Positions 27,174 to 38,102 of a stretch of DNA of 64,000 nt are shown here, piece by piece; position 1 is the stretch's first letter; every line of letters starts with the position of its first letter. This DNA comes from Sphingobium sp. EP60837 (GTDB lineage Bacteria > Pseudomonadota > Alphaproteobacteria > Sphingomonadales > Sphingomonadaceae). The notes beneath the pieces are model-generated. The model saw only the letters and a list, made by a program, of their open reading frames with translations, did not search any database and was not told the DNA's origin. The translations under genes and the position numbers were made by a program. The stretch spans positions 1,551,501-1,615,500 of the forward strand of contig NZ_CP015986.1 in NCBI RefSeq assembly GCF_001658005.1. The letters run 5' to 3'.

Positions 27174-30100
27174 GTGAAGACACTCTCGAACAATTCGTGG
27201 CTGCGCGGAAGCGCGGCGCTGCAGGCGCTTGCATATGCGGGCGCCGGTTTTGCGGCCCTCGCCGCGCCTGCCTTCGCGCAGGACACTCCCGCAGGCACCG
27301 TGGCTGAAGAGCCTGAGGCCACCATCATCGTTACCGGGTCGATCCTGCGCCAGGACGTGAACAACACGCCTTCGCCCGTCTCGGTCCTGACCTCCGAATC
27401 GCTGGAACAGCGGGGTATCCAGACCACGCAGGAAGCGCTGCAGCGCATCTCGTCGAACAACGGCGCGGCGCTCACCAACAGCTTCTCGGCCAATGGCGCG
27501 TTCGCGGCAGGTGCGTCCGCGGTCTCGCTGCGCGGCCTCACCACCAGCTCGACCCTGGTCCTGTTCGACGGCCAGCGCGCCGCTTATTATCCGCTGGCGG
27601 ATGACGCGACCCGCAACTTCGTCGATCTGAACACCATTCCGGACGACATCGTCGATCGCGTCGAAGTGCTGCGCGATGGCGCGTCGTCCACCTATGGCGC
27701 AGACGCCATCGCAGGCGTCATCAACGTCATCACCAAAAAGCAATTCAAGGGGATTGGCGGGCGTGTCGAAGCCGGCATCACCGAACGGGGCGACGGCGAA
27801 AATTACCGCGCTACCCTGACGGTCGGCACCGGCGACCTTGGCCGTGACGGCTATAATATCTACGCCAGCGGCTTCTGGTATCGCCAGAACGCCCTCTACA
27901 ACCGCGACCGGCCTTATCCCTATAATTCGCAGGACCAGTCGGGCATTTGTCGCGATGGCGTCTGCGGTCCGCAGGTCGGGCCCAATGGCGGTTCGATCAA
28001 CCCGTCGAGCACCGGCTATGTCGGCTGGGCCGACGCAACGGGGACGAGCGACCGCCGCTCCTTCGCCACCACCTTCTTCGTCGCGCCGACCGACTCCAAC
28101 AGCGCGCTCGACGATCCGCTCGGCCGCTATCAGTTCCTCAATCCCGCCGCAGGCTGTATTGCCGGAGAGACGCCTTACACCCTGACCGCGGCTGAACTGG
28201 CGGACACCGACCAGAATGCCTTTGCGCCCACGACGGTCTGCCAAGGCGATCTGGTGCGGCAATATGGCGTCATCTCGCCACGGATCGAACGCTTCGGCGG
28301 CGCGCTCAAGGCGACCGTCGCCGTCACCGACGACATCGAAGCGTCATTCACCGCCAATTATCTGCAGAGTAAGGTCAGCTACAGCGGCGAACCGGCGACG
28401 ATCCGCGCCAACGGCCCGGCCGGCATCGCCTTCCCACGCTTCAGCACCTATAACAGCGGCCCGCCCAACGCGCCCGGCTCCTTTGCGCTGGCGCTGCCGG
28501 TCTATGTGTGCCCGCTGGTCAATGGCCTGCCCCAGCCGAACTGCGACGCCACCAACGGCACGCTCAACCCCAACAACCCGTTTGCCGCGCAGGGGCTGCA
28601 GGCCCGAATCCTCGGCCGCATTCCCAATCTGACCGAATTTAACGAAACGATCAGCCGCACCTATCGCGGGGCTTTCTCCATCGCGGGGCCGGTCACCGAC
28701 AATTGGAATTTCGCGGCGGACATTGTCGGCATGGTCACCGACCTTACCCGCACATCGACGGGCTATGTCTATATCCAGAACCTGCTGAATGTGGTCGCCG
28801 ACGGCAGCTATAATTTCGTCAATCCGCTGTCGAACAGCCAGGCGGTGCTCGATTATCTGTCCCCGGACAATATCACCAAGTCGAAATCCGAACTTTATGC
28901 CGCACAGATAAGCTTCAACGGCACGCTGTTCGAATTGCCTGCTGGGCCGGTCCAGCTCGGCTTCGGTGGTCAGATTCGCCTGGAATCGATCGATGCGCCT
29001 AGCGCCAACGCCGACTTTGCCGGGCCTACGCAGCGCTATTTCGTCCTGAATGCCTTCGGCACGAAGGGTGAGCGCGTCGTTCGTTCGGGCTTCGTCGAAC
29101 TGAACGTCCCCGCCTTCGAAGGCTTCGAAGTCAACGCCTCGGGTCGCTACGATAATTATAACAGCGGGCAGGACGCTTTCTCGCCGAAGGTCGGTTTCCG
29201 CTACAAGCCGATCGATGCGCTGACGCTGCGCGGCACCTGGTCACGCGGCTTCCGCATCCCCAGCTTCGCGGAAGCCAACGCGCTGCCGACGACGGGCTTC
29301 GTCAACAACACGGCATCGACCTTCCCGGAATCCTATCTGGCGCAATTTGGCTGCACGCGGGCGACCTTCACCAGCTGCCCGACCTATCTCAGCTCCAGCA
29401 GCTATGGTCAGACCCAGCTCGCCAGCCCGGATCTGAAGCCGGAAAAATCGACCAGCTGGACGGCGGGCGTCATCTTCGAACCGACGCGTAACATCCGCCT
29501 CAGCGTCGATTATTACAACATCAAGAAGAAGGGCGCGATCATCCCCGCGCCGTTCGGCCCGGCTTTGGCAGCCTATTATTCGGGCCAGGCGATCCCGGCG
29601 GGGTACAACATCATCCAGGACTCCCCCGATCCGCAAAATCCCGGTGTCCTGCCGCGCGTGGCCTATGTCCAGGCGCCGCTTATCAACGCCAACACGATCC
29701 GGTCCGAAGGTCTGGACTTTGCCGCGACCGGGCGGTTCAACTTTGGCGATGTTCGTTTCACCAGCTCGGTGGAGGCGACCTACATCATCAATCTGGACAC
29801 GACCTTCGCCGACGGCAGCCGCGAAAGCTATGAAGGGACGATCGGCAATTACAGCCTGACGGCTGGTTCCGGGACGCCCGAATGGCACGGCAGCTGGACC
29901 AACACGCTGGAATGGAACAAGTGGACTATTTCGGCGACGGCGGAATTTTTCGGCGGCTATAATCTGTCGGCAGAAGACGTCGAAGGCCCCGGAGCGTCGG
30001 GCGGTTGCGGCATGCTTTCGCCGCAGTTCGTCAAGTGCAACGTGGACGACTATATCACCGTCGATCTCACCACCAGCTACAAGCTCAACGACAATTTCAC

Positions 30101-30245
30101 GCTCTATCTGAACGTGCTCAATGTCTTTGACGATCTGCCGCCGATCGATCCGGTCACCTATGGCGCGAACAACTACAACCCGGTTCAGGGCGGCACCGGC
30201 ATCTACGGCCGCGCCTACCGTCTGGGCGTCAAAGCCAACTTCTGA
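27174..30245 (+). CDS. TonB-dependent outer membrane receptor
   Basis: A 1023-residue outer-membrane receptor with a signal peptide (about 1-36, ending APAFAQ). A TonB-box-like stretch EATIIVTGS is followed by the plug domain (SLRGLTTSSTLVLFDGQR, then VDRVEVLRDGASSTYGADAIAGVINVIT) and a long beta-barrel ending in YRLGVKANF. The substrate is not deducible; no Fur box or degradation gene adjoins. The GTG start at 27174 has AAGGGA about eight bases upstream. A strong terminator follows. Confidence 0.92.
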   Translation: MKTLSNNSWLRGSAALQALAYAGAGFAALAAPAFAQDTPAGTVAEEPEATIIVTGSILRQDVNNTPSPVSVLTSESLEQRGIQTTQEALQRISSNNGAALTNSFSANGAFAAGASAVSLRGLTTSSTLVLFDGQRAAYYPLADDATRNFVDLNTIPDDIVDRVEVLRDGASSTYGADAIAGVINVITKKQFKGIGGRVEAGITERGDGENYRATLTVGTGDLGRDGYNIYASGFWYRQNALYNRDRPYPYNSQDQSGICRDGVCGPQVGPNGGSINPSSTGYVGWADATGTSDRRSFATTFFVAPTDSNSALDDPLGRYQFLNPAAGCIAGETPYTLTAAELADTDQNAFAPTTVCQGDLVRQYGVISPRIERFGGALKATVAVTDDIEASFTANYLQSKVSYSGEPATIRANGPAGIAFPRFSTYNSGPPNAPGSFALALPVYVCPLVNGLPQPNCDATNGTLNPNNPFAAQGLQARILGRIPNLTEFNETISRTYRGAFSIAGPVTDNWNFAADIVGMVTDLTRTSTGYVYIQNLLNVVADGSYNFVNPLSNSQAVLDYLSPDNITKSKSELYAAQISFNGTLFELPAGPVQLGFGGQIRLESIDAPSANADFAGPTQRYFVLNAFGTKGERVVRSGFVELNVPAFEGFEVNASGRYDNYNSGQDAFSPKVGFRYKPIDALTLRGTWSRGFRIPSFAEANALPTTGFVNNTASTFPESYLAQFGCTRATFTSCPTYLSSSSYGQTQLASPDLKPEKSTSWTAGVIFEPTRNIRLSVDYYNIKKKGAIIPAPFGPALAAYYSGQAIPAGYNIIQDSPDPQNPGVLPRVAYVQAPLINANTIRSEGLDFAATGRFNFGDVRFTSSVEATYIINLDTTFADGSRESYEGTIGNYSLTAGSGTPEWHGSWTNTLEWNKWTISATAEFFGGYNLSAEDVEGPGASGGCGMLSPQFVKCNVDDYITVDLTTSYKLNDNFTLYLNVLNVFDDLPPIDPVTYGANNYNPVQGGTGIYGRAYRLGVKANF

Positions 30246-30272
30246 TCGAAGCGATCAGGGCTAAAAAGGGGA

Positions 30273-30302
30273 GGGGCGCCGGTCATTCCGGCGCCCCTTT
30301 TT
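30273..30302 (+). terminator. Rho-independent terminator after the receptor gene
   Basis: A perfect 10-bp stem, GGGGCGCCGG and CCGGCGCCCC, encloses TCATT and is followed by five T residues. It lies 27 bases after the receptor stop; with A-rich sequence before it, it could also act on clpB transcripts from the other side. Confidence 0.93.
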
Positions 30303-30346
30303 ACGTGCTTAAGTCCCCGCACCTGAAGGGGAGTCGTGTATGGCCG

Positions 30347-32926
30347 TCACCCCACAGTTAACTGAAGCGCCCCATCGCCTTCATCCACCTTCACCCGCGA
30401 CCCATCGGGCACTTCACCGCGCAGGATCAGGTCGGCCAGCGGGTCCTGCAGATAGCGCTGCACCGCCCGCTTCAGCGGCCGCGCGCCATAGACCGGATCA
30501 TAACCGACCCGCCCGAGCCACGCCCGCGCGCCGTCCGTCAGGTCCAGCACCACCTTGCGGTCCTTGAGCAGTTTCTGCACCCGGCCGACCTGGATATCGA
30601 CGATCGGGGCCATATGGCTTGCGCCTAGGCGATGGAACAGGATCACCTCATCCAGCCGGTTCAGGAACTCCGGCCGGAAATGCGCCCGGACGATGTCCAT
30701 CACCTGATCCTCGACCTTCTCCACCGGCTCGTCGTCGGCAAGGCTGGCGATGAACTGGCTGCCCAGGTTCGACGTCAGCACGATGATCGTGTTGGTGAAG
30801 TCCACCGTCCGGCCTTGCCCATCGGTCAGCCGGCCATCGTCCAGCACCTGCAGCAGCACGTTGAACACATCGCCATGCGCCTTCTCAACCTCGTCGAACA
30901 GCACGACCTGATAAGGCCGCCGCCGGACCGCTTCGGTCAGCACGCCGCCTTCCTCATAGCCGACATAGCCCGGAGGCGCGCCGATGAGGCGGGCGACGCT
31001 GTGCTTCTCCATGAACTCGCTCATGTCGATGCGCACCATCGCGCTGTCGTCGTCGAACAGGAACCCGGCGAGCGCCTTGGTCAATTCCGTCTTGCCGACG
31101 CCCGTCGGGCCCAGGAACAGGAAGGAGCCAAGCGGCCGGTTCGGATCCTGCAAGCCCGCGCGGGACCGGCGCACGGCGGTCGCCACGGCCTTCACCGCGT
31201 CGGCCTGCCCGATGACGCGCTTGCCAAGCTCTTCCTCCATGGCGAGCAGCTTCTCGCGCTCGCCTTCCATCATCTTATCGACCGGAATGCCCGTCCAGCG
31301 CGACACGACCGAAGCGATGTCCTCGCTCGTCACTTCCTCGCGCAGCATCGCGTCTTCTGTAGCGCCTTCCACTTCGGCGATCTTCCGCTCCAGCTCCGGG
31401 ATGCGCCCGTACGCCAGTTCGCCCGCTTTTGCGAGGTCGCCCGCCCGCTGCGCCTGCTCCAGTTCGACGCGGGCGGCGTCCAGCTGTTCCTTCAGCTTGC
31501 TCTCGCCCGCGATCTTGTCTTTTTCCGCCTGCCAGCGCTGGGTCAGCGCCGCCGACTGTTGTTCCAGATTGGCAAGATCCTCCTCCAGCGCGGCCAGCCG
31601 GTCCTTCGACGCCTTGTCGGTCTCTTTCTTCAACGCCTCGCGCTCGATCTTCAACTGGATGATCCGCCGGTCGAGATTTTCGATCTCTTCAGGCTTACTC
31701 TCCACCTCCATGCGCAGGCGGCTCGCGGCCTCGTCCATCAGGTCGATCGCCTTGTCCGGCAGGAAACGGTCTGTGATGTAGCGGTTGCTGAGCGTCGCCG
31801 CGCTGACGATCGCGCCATCGGTGATCCGCACGCCATGGTGCAGCTCATATTTTTCCTTCAGGCCGCGCAGGATGGAGATGGTGTCCTCCACCGTCGGTTC
31901 GCCCACGAAGACAGGCTGGAAGCGCCGCTGGAGGGCCGGGTCCTTCTCCACATATTTGCGATATTCATCGAGCGTCGTTGCGCCGATGCAATGCAGTTCG
32001 CCGCGCGCGAGGGCGGGCTTCAGCAGGTTGCCCGCGTCCATCGCGCCTTCGGACTTCCCCGCGCCGATAAGCGTGTGCATCTCGTCGATGAACAGGACGA
32101 TCTGGCCTTCCGCGCCCTTCACCTCGTCCAGCACGCCTTTCAGCCGTTCCTCGAACTCGCCGCGATATTTGGCGCCCGCGATCAGGCTTCCCATGTCGAG
32201 CGCCATCAGCGTGCGGTCCTTCAGCGTGTCGGGCACGTCGCCATTGGCGATGCGCAGCGCCAGGCCCTCCGCAATGGCGGTCTTGCCGACGCCAGGGTCG
32301 CCGATCAGCACAGGGTTGTTCTTTGTCCGCCGCGCCAGGATCTGGATCGTGCGCCGGATCTCCTCATCACGCCCGATGACCGGGTCCAGCTTCCCTTCCC
32401 GCGCCGCTTCGGTGAGGTCGCGCGCGAACTTCTTCAGCGCGTCATAGCGATCCTCCGCACCCACCGTATCGGCCGTGCGGCCACCGCGCAGATTATTGAT
32501 CGCCGCGTTCAGGCCTTCCGCCTTCACGCCCGCCGCCGCCAAAGCCTTGCCCGCCGCCGTCGTGGTCGCAAGGGTAAGCGCCAGCAACAGCCGCTCGACG
32601 GTGACGAAGCTGTCCCCCGCCTTGGCCGCGACCTGCTCCGCGCTGTCAAGCACCCGCACCGCGTCATTGTCCAGCCCCGGCGTCTGCTGCGCCCCGCTGC
32701 CCGATACTGCCGGCACTTTGGCCAGCGCCGAGTCGGTCTCGCGCACCGCCACCGCCGGGTCGCCGCCCGCAGCCTTGATCAGGCCAGACGCCATGCCTTG
32801 GCTGTCCTCCAGCAGCGCTTTCAGGAGATGCTCCGGGCTGATCCGCTGATGGCTCATCCGGATCGCGACGGTCTGCGCCGATTGCAAGAAGCCCTTGGCG
32901 CGGTCAGTGAATTTCTCGAGGTTCAT
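30347..32926 (-). CDS. clpB: ATP-dependent disaggregase ClpB
   Basis: A hexameric AAA+ chaperone of 859 residues that rescues aggregated proteins with DnaK. It has a Clp amino-terminal repeat domain, the first ATPase with [13 protein letters not shown], the ClpB-specific coiled-coil middle domain at about 400-530, the second ATPase with [12 protein letters not shown], and a carboxyl small domain. There is no P-domain loop for ClpP binding, as expected. A possible heat-shock promoter is upstream at 32957-32984. Confidence 0.97.
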   Translation of the reverse strand: MNLEKFTDRAKGFLQSAQTVAIRMSHQRISPEHLLKALLEDSQGMASGLIKAAGGDPAVAVRETDSALAKVPAVSGSGAQQTPGLDNDAVRVLDSAEQVAAKAGDSFVTVERLLLALTLATTTAAGKALAAAGVKAEGLNAAINNLRGGRTADTVGAEDRYDALKKFARDLTEAAREGKLDPVIGRDEEIRRTIQILARRTKNNPVLIGDPGVGKTAIAEGLALRIANGDVPDTLKDRTLMALDMGSLIAGAKYRGEFEERLKGVLDEVKGAEGQIVLFIDEMHTLIGAGKSEGAMDAGNLLKPALARGELHCIGATTLDEYRKYVEKDPALQRRFQPVFVGEPTVEDTISILRGLKEKYELHHGVRITDGAIVSAATLSNRYITDRFLPDKAIDLMDEAASRLRMEVESKPEEIENLDRRIIQLKIEREALKKETDKASKDRLAALEEDLANLEQQSAALTQRWQAEKDKIAGESKLKEQLDAARVELEQAQRAGDLAKAGELAYGRIPELERKIAEVEGATEDAMLREEVTSEDIASVVSRWTGIPVDKMMEGEREKLLAMEEELGKRVIGQADAVKAVATAVRRSRAGLQDPNRPLGSFLFLGPTGVGKTELTKALAGFLFDDDSAMVRIDMSEFMEKHSVARLIGAPPGYVGYEEGGVLTEAVRRRPYQVVLFDEVEKAHGDVFNVLLQVLDDGRLTDGQGRTVDFTNTIIVLTSNLGSQFIASLADDEPVEKVEDQVMDIVRAHFRPEFLNRLDEVILFHRLGASHMAPIVDIQVGRVQKLLKDRKVVLDLTDGARAWLGRVGYDPVYGARPLKRAVQRYLQDPLADLILRGEVPDGSRVKVDEGDGALQLTVG

Positions 32927-32956
32927 GCCATCCTCTCGGGGTCTATGATGTCAGCC

Positions 32957-32984
32957 ATGTAGTGTTGCTAAAAAGACACACAAG
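32957..32984 (-). promoter_or_regulatory. Possible RpoH (heat-shock) promoter of clpB
   Basis: On the minus strand, CCCCTTG is followed after 17 bases by ACTACAT, resembling the alphaproteobacterial RpoH pattern CTTG and CYTATNT. It ends 31 bases before the clpB ATG, and clpB is a classical heat-shock gene. The -10 match is imperfect. Confidence 0.4.
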
Positions 32985-33019
32985 GGGCGCTTCTCCAAAA
33001 AGCTTTTCAATTCTCTATT

Positions 33020-34657
33020 TTATTGACGGTTTGCCGCCTTCTCCGCCGCCGGCGCAAATTCATCCCCAAAAAAATCCCCCAAATACCATCGCGGCGCTTC
33101 ATCAGAATCGGCGATTTCCCGGGCAATCGCATAATTCACCCGCGCGAATTTCGCCGCCGCCTCCCAATGGAAAGGCAAGCTCATCTGATCGGACGGCTGA
33201 TGGTAATCCGTCTTCAAAAAATGCCTGAAAGCCTCTCGCCCCTGTCCGGCAAAGCCCGTCATCAGGAAGACGGCGGGAACCCCTTCTTGCACGAAGCGAT
33301 AATGGTCCGACCGCGTGAACAGCCCCTCATCCGGCAGCGGGTCCCGCGACAAGGTGATGCCCGATTGCTCGGCCGCCTTCCGGACAATCGGCCCCAGCGT
33401 CGAATGTTCAGCGCCAAAGGCTATCACATCCTTAAAATCATAGGTCAGGATCGGCATGTCGAGATTGACCACGGCCACCATTCGCCCGCCGCTGGGCGTC
33501 ACCGGATGCTTCGCCAGGAACTGCGAACCGAGCAGCCCGTCTTCCTCCGCCGTCACCGCAGCAAACAGGATAGACCGCCGCGGCCGCTTGCCCTCTTGCG
33601 CAAAGACCTTGGCCACCGCCAGCATGGTCGCGACGCCAGCCGCGTTGTCCATCGCGCCGTTATAGATCTTGTCCTGTCCCTTGGCTCCCGGCCGAATGCC
33701 CAGATGGTCGAGATGGGCCATCAGCAGCACATATTCCTTCGCCAGTGCAGGGTCAGACCCCGGCAACAGAGCGAGCACATTGCGGCTTGCGGTAGTCCTG
33801 ACCCGGTTGCTTCGTTCCAACCGCACCGTCGGCCGAAGCGGAAAGCCCTTCATCCGCATGCCTTTCGCCGCCTGCTTCCGGACTATCTCCAAGGACGACC
33901 CCGCCCCCGCCAGCAAAGCCTCGGCCGCCGCGCCATTGGCATAGGCGCTCGCGACGACGGCTGGAGTCCGGCTAAAGCTCCGCCCATCCACATCCGCCCA
34001 ACTGACTGCAGGGTCGCCCCCTCGCTCGCGCAGCCTAGCCCAGGGAACGCGCGCCAACTGATTCTCGCTGGGGATGGTGATGAGACCGATCGCGCCTGCC
34101 GCCTGCGCAGCCATCACCTTCTCCGCCGCCAGATGCGCGCCTATTTCGCTCGGCAACCCTGTTGGCGCGCCGGAAAGCGCGACCGCGAATTTTCCCTTGA
34201 GGTCCAGCCCGGCATAATCGTCAATCTTCTCGCGCACTGACGCGACGCCGTGGCCGACAAACACCGCCTGCGCTTCTATGCTTTGCCCGGGCTCGCGACC
34301 AAAGGCGCTAATGACGACGTCGTCGCCATTGTTGAACCGTCTGCCGCCGATGGTGAGCGATGGCGGCGCATCCTTGTCGAGTTCGGCGATGGTGAGCGTC
34401 ACGGGCTGATACCAGCTTCCCGGCAAAGCCTGCTGCAAGCCCAGAGCTTCGAACCGCGCAGCGACATAGCGGGCGGCAAGGTCATAGCCGCGCGTTCCTG
34501 CGTCCCTCCCTTCCAGCAGATCGTCGGCCAGAAACCCCACATCTGCGCGCATCTCGCCGCTGGAGAGGGCAGGCGGCTCATCCTTGGCTGCAGGGGCTGG
34601 GCCGGAGATAAGGAGGGAGAGCGCACAAGCGGAAATCAGGCAGCAGCGCACACCCAT
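33020..34657 (-). CDS. M28 family metallopeptidase with PA domain
   Basis: A secreted zinc aminopeptidase-like protein of 545 residues. A signal peptide (about 1-23) is followed by a protease-associated insert and then the M28 core. The metal ligands are visible in LLMAHLDHLG, GAMDNAAG, TAEEDGLLGS, VVNLDMP and FTRSDHYRF. It probably acts on peptides in the periplasm. It diverges from the M16 peptidase gene with about 150 bp between, so both envelope peptidases may share a control region. Confidence 0.9.
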   Translation of the reverse strand: MGVRCCLISACALSLLISGPAPAAKDEPPALSSGEMRADVGFLADDLLEGRDAGTRGYDLAARYVAARFEALGLQQALPGSWYQPVTLTIAELDKDAPPSLTIGGRRFNNGDDVVISAFGREPGQSIEAQAVFVGHGVASVREKIDDYAGLDLKGKFAVALSGAPTGLPSEIGAHLAAEKVMAAQAAGAIGLITIPSENQLARVPWARLRERGGDPAVSWADVDGRSFSRTPAVVASAYANGAAAEALLAGAGSSLEIVRKQAAKGMRMKGFPLRPTVRLERSNRVRTTASRNVLALLPGSDPALAKEYVLLMAHLDHLGIRPGAKGQDKIYNGAMDNAAGVATMLAVAKVFAQEGKRPRRSILFAAVTAEEDGLLGSQFLAKHPVTPSGGRMVAVVNLDMPILTYDFKDVIAFGAEHSTLGPIVRKAAEQSGITLSRDPLPDEGLFTRSDHYRFVQEGVPAVFLMTGFAGQGREAFRHFLKTDYHQPSDQMSLPFHWEAAAKFARVNYAIAREIADSDEAPRWYLGDFFGDEFAPAAEKAANRQ

Positions 34658-34806
34658 CAGGTTTCACCCTCTCTCTTGTCGGATCATGAGGTTATCGTGC
34701 GACGCTCCCCTGTCCAGCGGAATGCGTATTGCGTGCCTAAAACGCCCCGCTATGCTGCGCCCATATCTGGCGTGCGGCCGCATGCCACTGATTTCATGAG
34801 GCGCTG

Positions 34807-37668
34807 ATGACTCTTCCTCCTCTCTCGCGCCGGCTGATGCTGGCGCTTGGCTTGTCCTCTCTCGCGCTCGCACCGATGGCGCCTGCCATTGCCGCGCCCG
34901 GGGTAGCTGCGCCTGCCCCGCTCTCCAGCCTGATCTCGGCGGTCGATATTCCCTATCAGCAGTTCACGCTTGAAAACGGGCTGCGCGTCATCGTCCATAC
35001 CGATCGCAAGGCTCCCGTAGTGGCTGTTTCGATCTGGTATCATGTCGGGTCGCGTTTCGAGCCGCAGGGGAAGACCGGCTTCGCCCATCTTTTCGAGCAT
35101 CTCATGTTCTATGGATCGGAAAATGCGGACGGCCCCTTCTTCGGGCGGCTGGAGGATATCGGCGCGACCGATTGGAATGGCACCACCTGGTTTGATCGCA
35201 CCAACTATTTCGAGACGGTGCCGACAGGCGCGCTCGATCGGGCGCTGTTCCTCGAAGCCGACCGGATGGGCCATCTGTTAGGGGCTGTCACCCAGACCAA
35301 GCTCGATACCCAGCGCGGTGTCGTCCAGAATGAAAAGCGGATGGGCGAGAATGAGCCCTATGGCCTCGTCGAATATGCCCAGCTCGCCGCCATGCTGCCG
35401 GACGGGCATCCCTATCGCCACTCGACGATTGGCTCGATGGCGGATCTGAACGCGGCCAGCCTTTCCGATGTGCAGAATTGGTTCAAGACGCATTACGGCC
35501 CCAATAATGCCGTGTTGGTCCTTGCCGGGGACATTGACGTCCCCACTGCAAAGGCGAAGGTCGAGAAGTGGTTCGGCAAAATCGCGGCTGGTCCCGCGCC
35601 TAAGGATGTCGATGCGACGGTTCCGACGCTCGACAAGGACGTCGAGAAGGTGATGCACGACAATGTCGCCGCCACCCGGCTCTATCGCAACTGGATCGTC
35701 CCCGGCGTCAATTCGGCGGAGCTGCCTCAGCTTGACCTTGCCATGGCGGTATTTGGCGGCCTCAAATCCTCTCGCCTCGACAATATCTTGGTGCGGGGAG
35801 AGAAGGTTGCTGTTGGCGTCAAGGCGAGCATCCAGCCCTTTGAAAAGCTCTCGATCGCGGAGATCACGGTCGATGTGAAGCCGGGCCAGGATGCTGTGGC
35901 CGTGGGCCGACGACTTGATCAGCTGCTCGCCGACTATCTTGCCAAGGGACCGACGAGCGACGAAGTGCAGCGCGCCGCTACCCAGCAGCTTTCAGGCACC
36001 ATCGGGGGCTTGGAGAAGGTTGGCGGCTTCAGCGGTAAGGCGGTGACGCTGGCGGAGGGCGCGGTCTATTCAAATGACCCTGAAAAATATAAGAAGGACC
36101 TCGCGCTCTACGCGACTGCCACGCCGCAGTCGGTGACCCAAGCTGCGCGCAAATGGCTGGGACGGCCGGTGTTCCGGTTAACGGTCGCGCCCGGTGAGCG
36201 TTCGCCCGAGGATAATGCGCTGGCGGGCAATGCGACCCATCATCCCGCCTATTTTCGCGATCCCAAGAAACCCGCGCCGGTTGCCGTCACGCCGCCACCG
36301 CCTACCAAAGTCGCGGAGCCGGCGATCGAGCCGGTCAAGGATCTGGAATTTCCCGTGGTTGAGCATGCGACGCTGAAGAACGGCATACCAGTGGTCTTCG
36401 CGCGCCGTGCGACTGTGCCGGTGGTCCGCGTTTCGGTGTCCTTCGATGCGGGCAATGCGGCCGATGACAAGGCGAAGCTGGGCACGGCGGGGCTGGCCAC
36501 GGCGCTGCTCGATGAAGGCACGAAGACGCGCAGCTCGATCCAGATTGCCGAGGAGCAGGAGCGGCTGGGCGCTTCGATCAGCGCTGGCAATGGCATGGAT
36601 AATACCAATGTCGGCCTTTATGCGCTCAAACCCAACCTCGACGCATCGCTGGGACTGTTGGCCGATGTGATCCGCAATCCCGCCTTCGCGCCCGCCGAGG
36701 TGGAGCGCCTGCGCGGGCAGCTGCTGACCCGGATCGCAGCGGAAAAGACCGAACCGATGCCGATCGCGCAACGCCTGCTGCCGCCGTTGCTTTACGGGCA
36801 GGCGCATCCCTATGGCATCCCGTTCACGGGCTCTGGCACGGAGAGCGGAGTGAAGGCGGTGACGCGGGCGGACTTGGTCGCGTTCCACGACAAGTGGCTA
36901 CGTCCGGACAATGCGACGATCTTCGTGACCGGCGACGCCACGTTGGCCGATGTGATGCCGCTGCTGGAGAAGCGCTTCGGCAACTGGAAGGCGCCCAAGA
37001 TCGCGAAGGGCACCAAGCTCTTCCGGACGGATCGGATGATGCGGCCGTCGCGGATCATATTGGTGGACAAGCCACAGAGCCCGCAGTCGATGATCCTCGC
37101 CGGGCTGCTCACAGGGAAGCAGGGAACCGACAATCCGGTAACGCTGATCACCGCCAATGAGGTGTTGGGCGGCAGTTCGACCTCTCGCCTAATCATGGAT
37201 CTGCGCGAGACCAAAGGTTGGGCCTATTCGGCGGGGAGCGCGCTGCCCGGCGTCAAGGAGACGATCCCGCTGCTGGTCTTTGCGCCTGTGCAGACCGACA
37301 AGACGGGCGAGTCCATCGTCGCTGCGCGCAAGGACATTGCCGACTTCCTGACGAGCAAGGGAACGACGCAGGCCGAGCGAAACCAGACGATCAATAGTCA
37401 GATCCTCTCGCTGCCCGGGAGTTTCGAGACCTCGTCCGATCTGCTGGGAGCGATGATGCGCAACCGGCTGCTGGGGCGGCCCGACGATTTTTATGAGAAG
37501 CTGCCGGCGATCTATCGGGCGATGACTCCGGCAGACCTGGACAAGGCGGCGCGCGAGGCGATCAATCCGGATCGGCTGATCTGGGTCGTGGTGGGCGATG
37601 CGAAGCTTGTGCGGCCGCAGCTTGACGCGGTGGGCCTGCCGGTCGAGATGGGCACATTGGCCGACTGA
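34807..37668 (+). CDS. M16 family zinc metallopeptidase with two M16 domains
   Basis: A secreted pitrilysin-type peptidase of 953 residues with a signal peptide (about 1-30). The first M16 domain has the inverted zinc motif HLFEH (His94, Glu97, His98) and Glu176 downstream in VVQNEKRMGENEPYG. The second half (from about 515) is a degenerate, non-catalytic M16 domain, with ARRATVPVVRVSVSFDAGNA but no HxxEH. Fusions of the active and inactive halves are common. GAGG lies six bases before the ATG. Confidence 0.92.
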   Translation: MTLPPLSRRLMLALGLSSLALAPMAPAIAAPGVAAPAPLSSLISAVDIPYQQFTLENGLRVIVHTDRKAPVVAVSIWYHVGSRFEPQGKTGFAHLFEHLMFYGSENADGPFFGRLEDIGATDWNGTTWFDRTNYFETVPTGALDRALFLEADRMGHLLGAVTQTKLDTQRGVVQNEKRMGENEPYGLVEYAQLAAMLPDGHPYRHSTIGSMADLNAASLSDVQNWFKTHYGPNNAVLVLAGDIDVPTAKAKVEKWFGKIAAGPAPKDVDATVPTLDKDVEKVMHDNVAATRLYRNWIVPGVNSAELPQLDLAMAVFGGLKSSRLDNILVRGEKVAVGVKASIQPFEKLSIAEITVDVKPGQDAVAVGRRLDQLLADYLAKGPTSDEVQRAATQQLSGTIGGLEKVGGFSGKAVTLAEGAVYSNDPEKYKKDLALYATATPQSVTQAARKWLGRPVFRLTVAPGERSPEDNALAGNATHHPAYFRDPKKPAPVAVTPPPPTKVAEPAIEPVKDLEFPVVEHATLKNGIPVVFARRATVPVVRVSVSFDAGNAADDKAKLGTAGLATALLDEGTKTRSSIQIAEEQERLGASISAGNGMDNTNVGLYALKPNLDASLGLLADVIRNPAFAPAEVERLRGQLLTRIAAEKTEPMPIAQRLLPPLLYGQAHPYGIPFTGSGTESGVKAVTRADLVAFHDKWLRPDNATIFVTGDATLADVMPLLEKRFGNWKAPKIAKGTKLFRTDRMMRPSRIILVDKPQSPQSMILAGLLTGKQGTDNPVTLITANEVLGGSSTSRLIMDLRETKGWAYSAGSALPGVKETIPLLVFAPVQTDKTGESIVAARKDIADFLTSKGTTQAERNQTINSQILSLPGSFETSSDLLGAMMRNRLLGRPDDFYEKLPAIYRAMTPADLDKAAREAINPDRLIWVVVGDAKLVRPQLDAVGLPVEMGTLAD

Positions 37669-37689
37669 CGGCAGATAAGGAGAATGACG

Positions 37690-37992
37690 ATGGCTGGTGT
37701 CGATGGAGCCTATGATTGCGTGGCGAAGACGCCGCTGGGTGAGCAGAAGGGCGTGCTGACGGTCGTCAGTTCGGGTGACAGCTTCCATGGCACCTTTGCT
37801 GGGATGATGGGATCGCTGGATGTGGCCGAAGGGAAAGTCAGCGGCAACAAGCTGACCTGGAAGATGAACATGACGATGCCGATGCCAATCACCATGGATT
37901 GCGAGGCTGAGGTTAGCGGCGATAGCATCAGCGGAACGATGCAATTGGGCGCTTTTGGAGCGGCTGGCTTTTCAGGGACGAAGAGGGCCTGA
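37690..37992 (+). CDS. Small conserved-looking protein of unknown function
   Basis: A 100-residue protein without a signal peptide or membrane helix, beginning MAGVDGAYDCVAKTPLGEQK and rich in short beta-strand-like stretches (GDSFHGTFAGMMGS, SGNKLTWKMNM, SGDSISGTM). The pattern suggests a small beta-sandwich or barrel. The ATG at 37690 is seven bases from AAGGAG; an ATG at 37684 is too close to it. It follows the M16 gene by 21 bp. I do not recognise the family. Confidence 0.75.
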   Translation: MAGVDGAYDCVAKTPLGEQKGVLTVVSSGDSFHGTFAGMMGSLDVAEGKVSGNKLTWKMNMTMPMPITMDCEAEVSGDSISGTMQLGAFGAAGFSGTKRA

Positions 37993-38079
37993 CATCCGGG
38001 ATTCCGGGGGTTTTGGAACTCTCGGAATTTGAATGCGAAAAGGAAATAGCGACTTAAACGGGATTTTTTGACACGGTTA

Positions 38080-38099
38080 ATTTAGTTGGCTATCTAAAT
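38080..38099. promoter_or_regulatory. Likely MarR operator
   Basis: ATTTAG and CTAAAT are perfect 6-bp arms around eight bases (TTGGCTAT), immediately before the MarR-type ATG at 38103. The TAGTTGGCTATCTA core is like known MarR-family operators, so autoregulation is likely. Confidence 0.65.
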
Positions 38100-38102
38100 A
38101 TC

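Noticed and set aside
30632..32962. A 776-codon plus-strand open frame opposite clpB
   Set aside because: It lies wholly within clpB, whose motifs are unmistakable; its His/Arg/Gln-rich sequence matches no family.
34753..34799. A 15-codon frame before the M16 peptidase that could be a leader peptide
   Set aside because: No regulatory codon run, no attenuator hairpin and no clear ribosome site.
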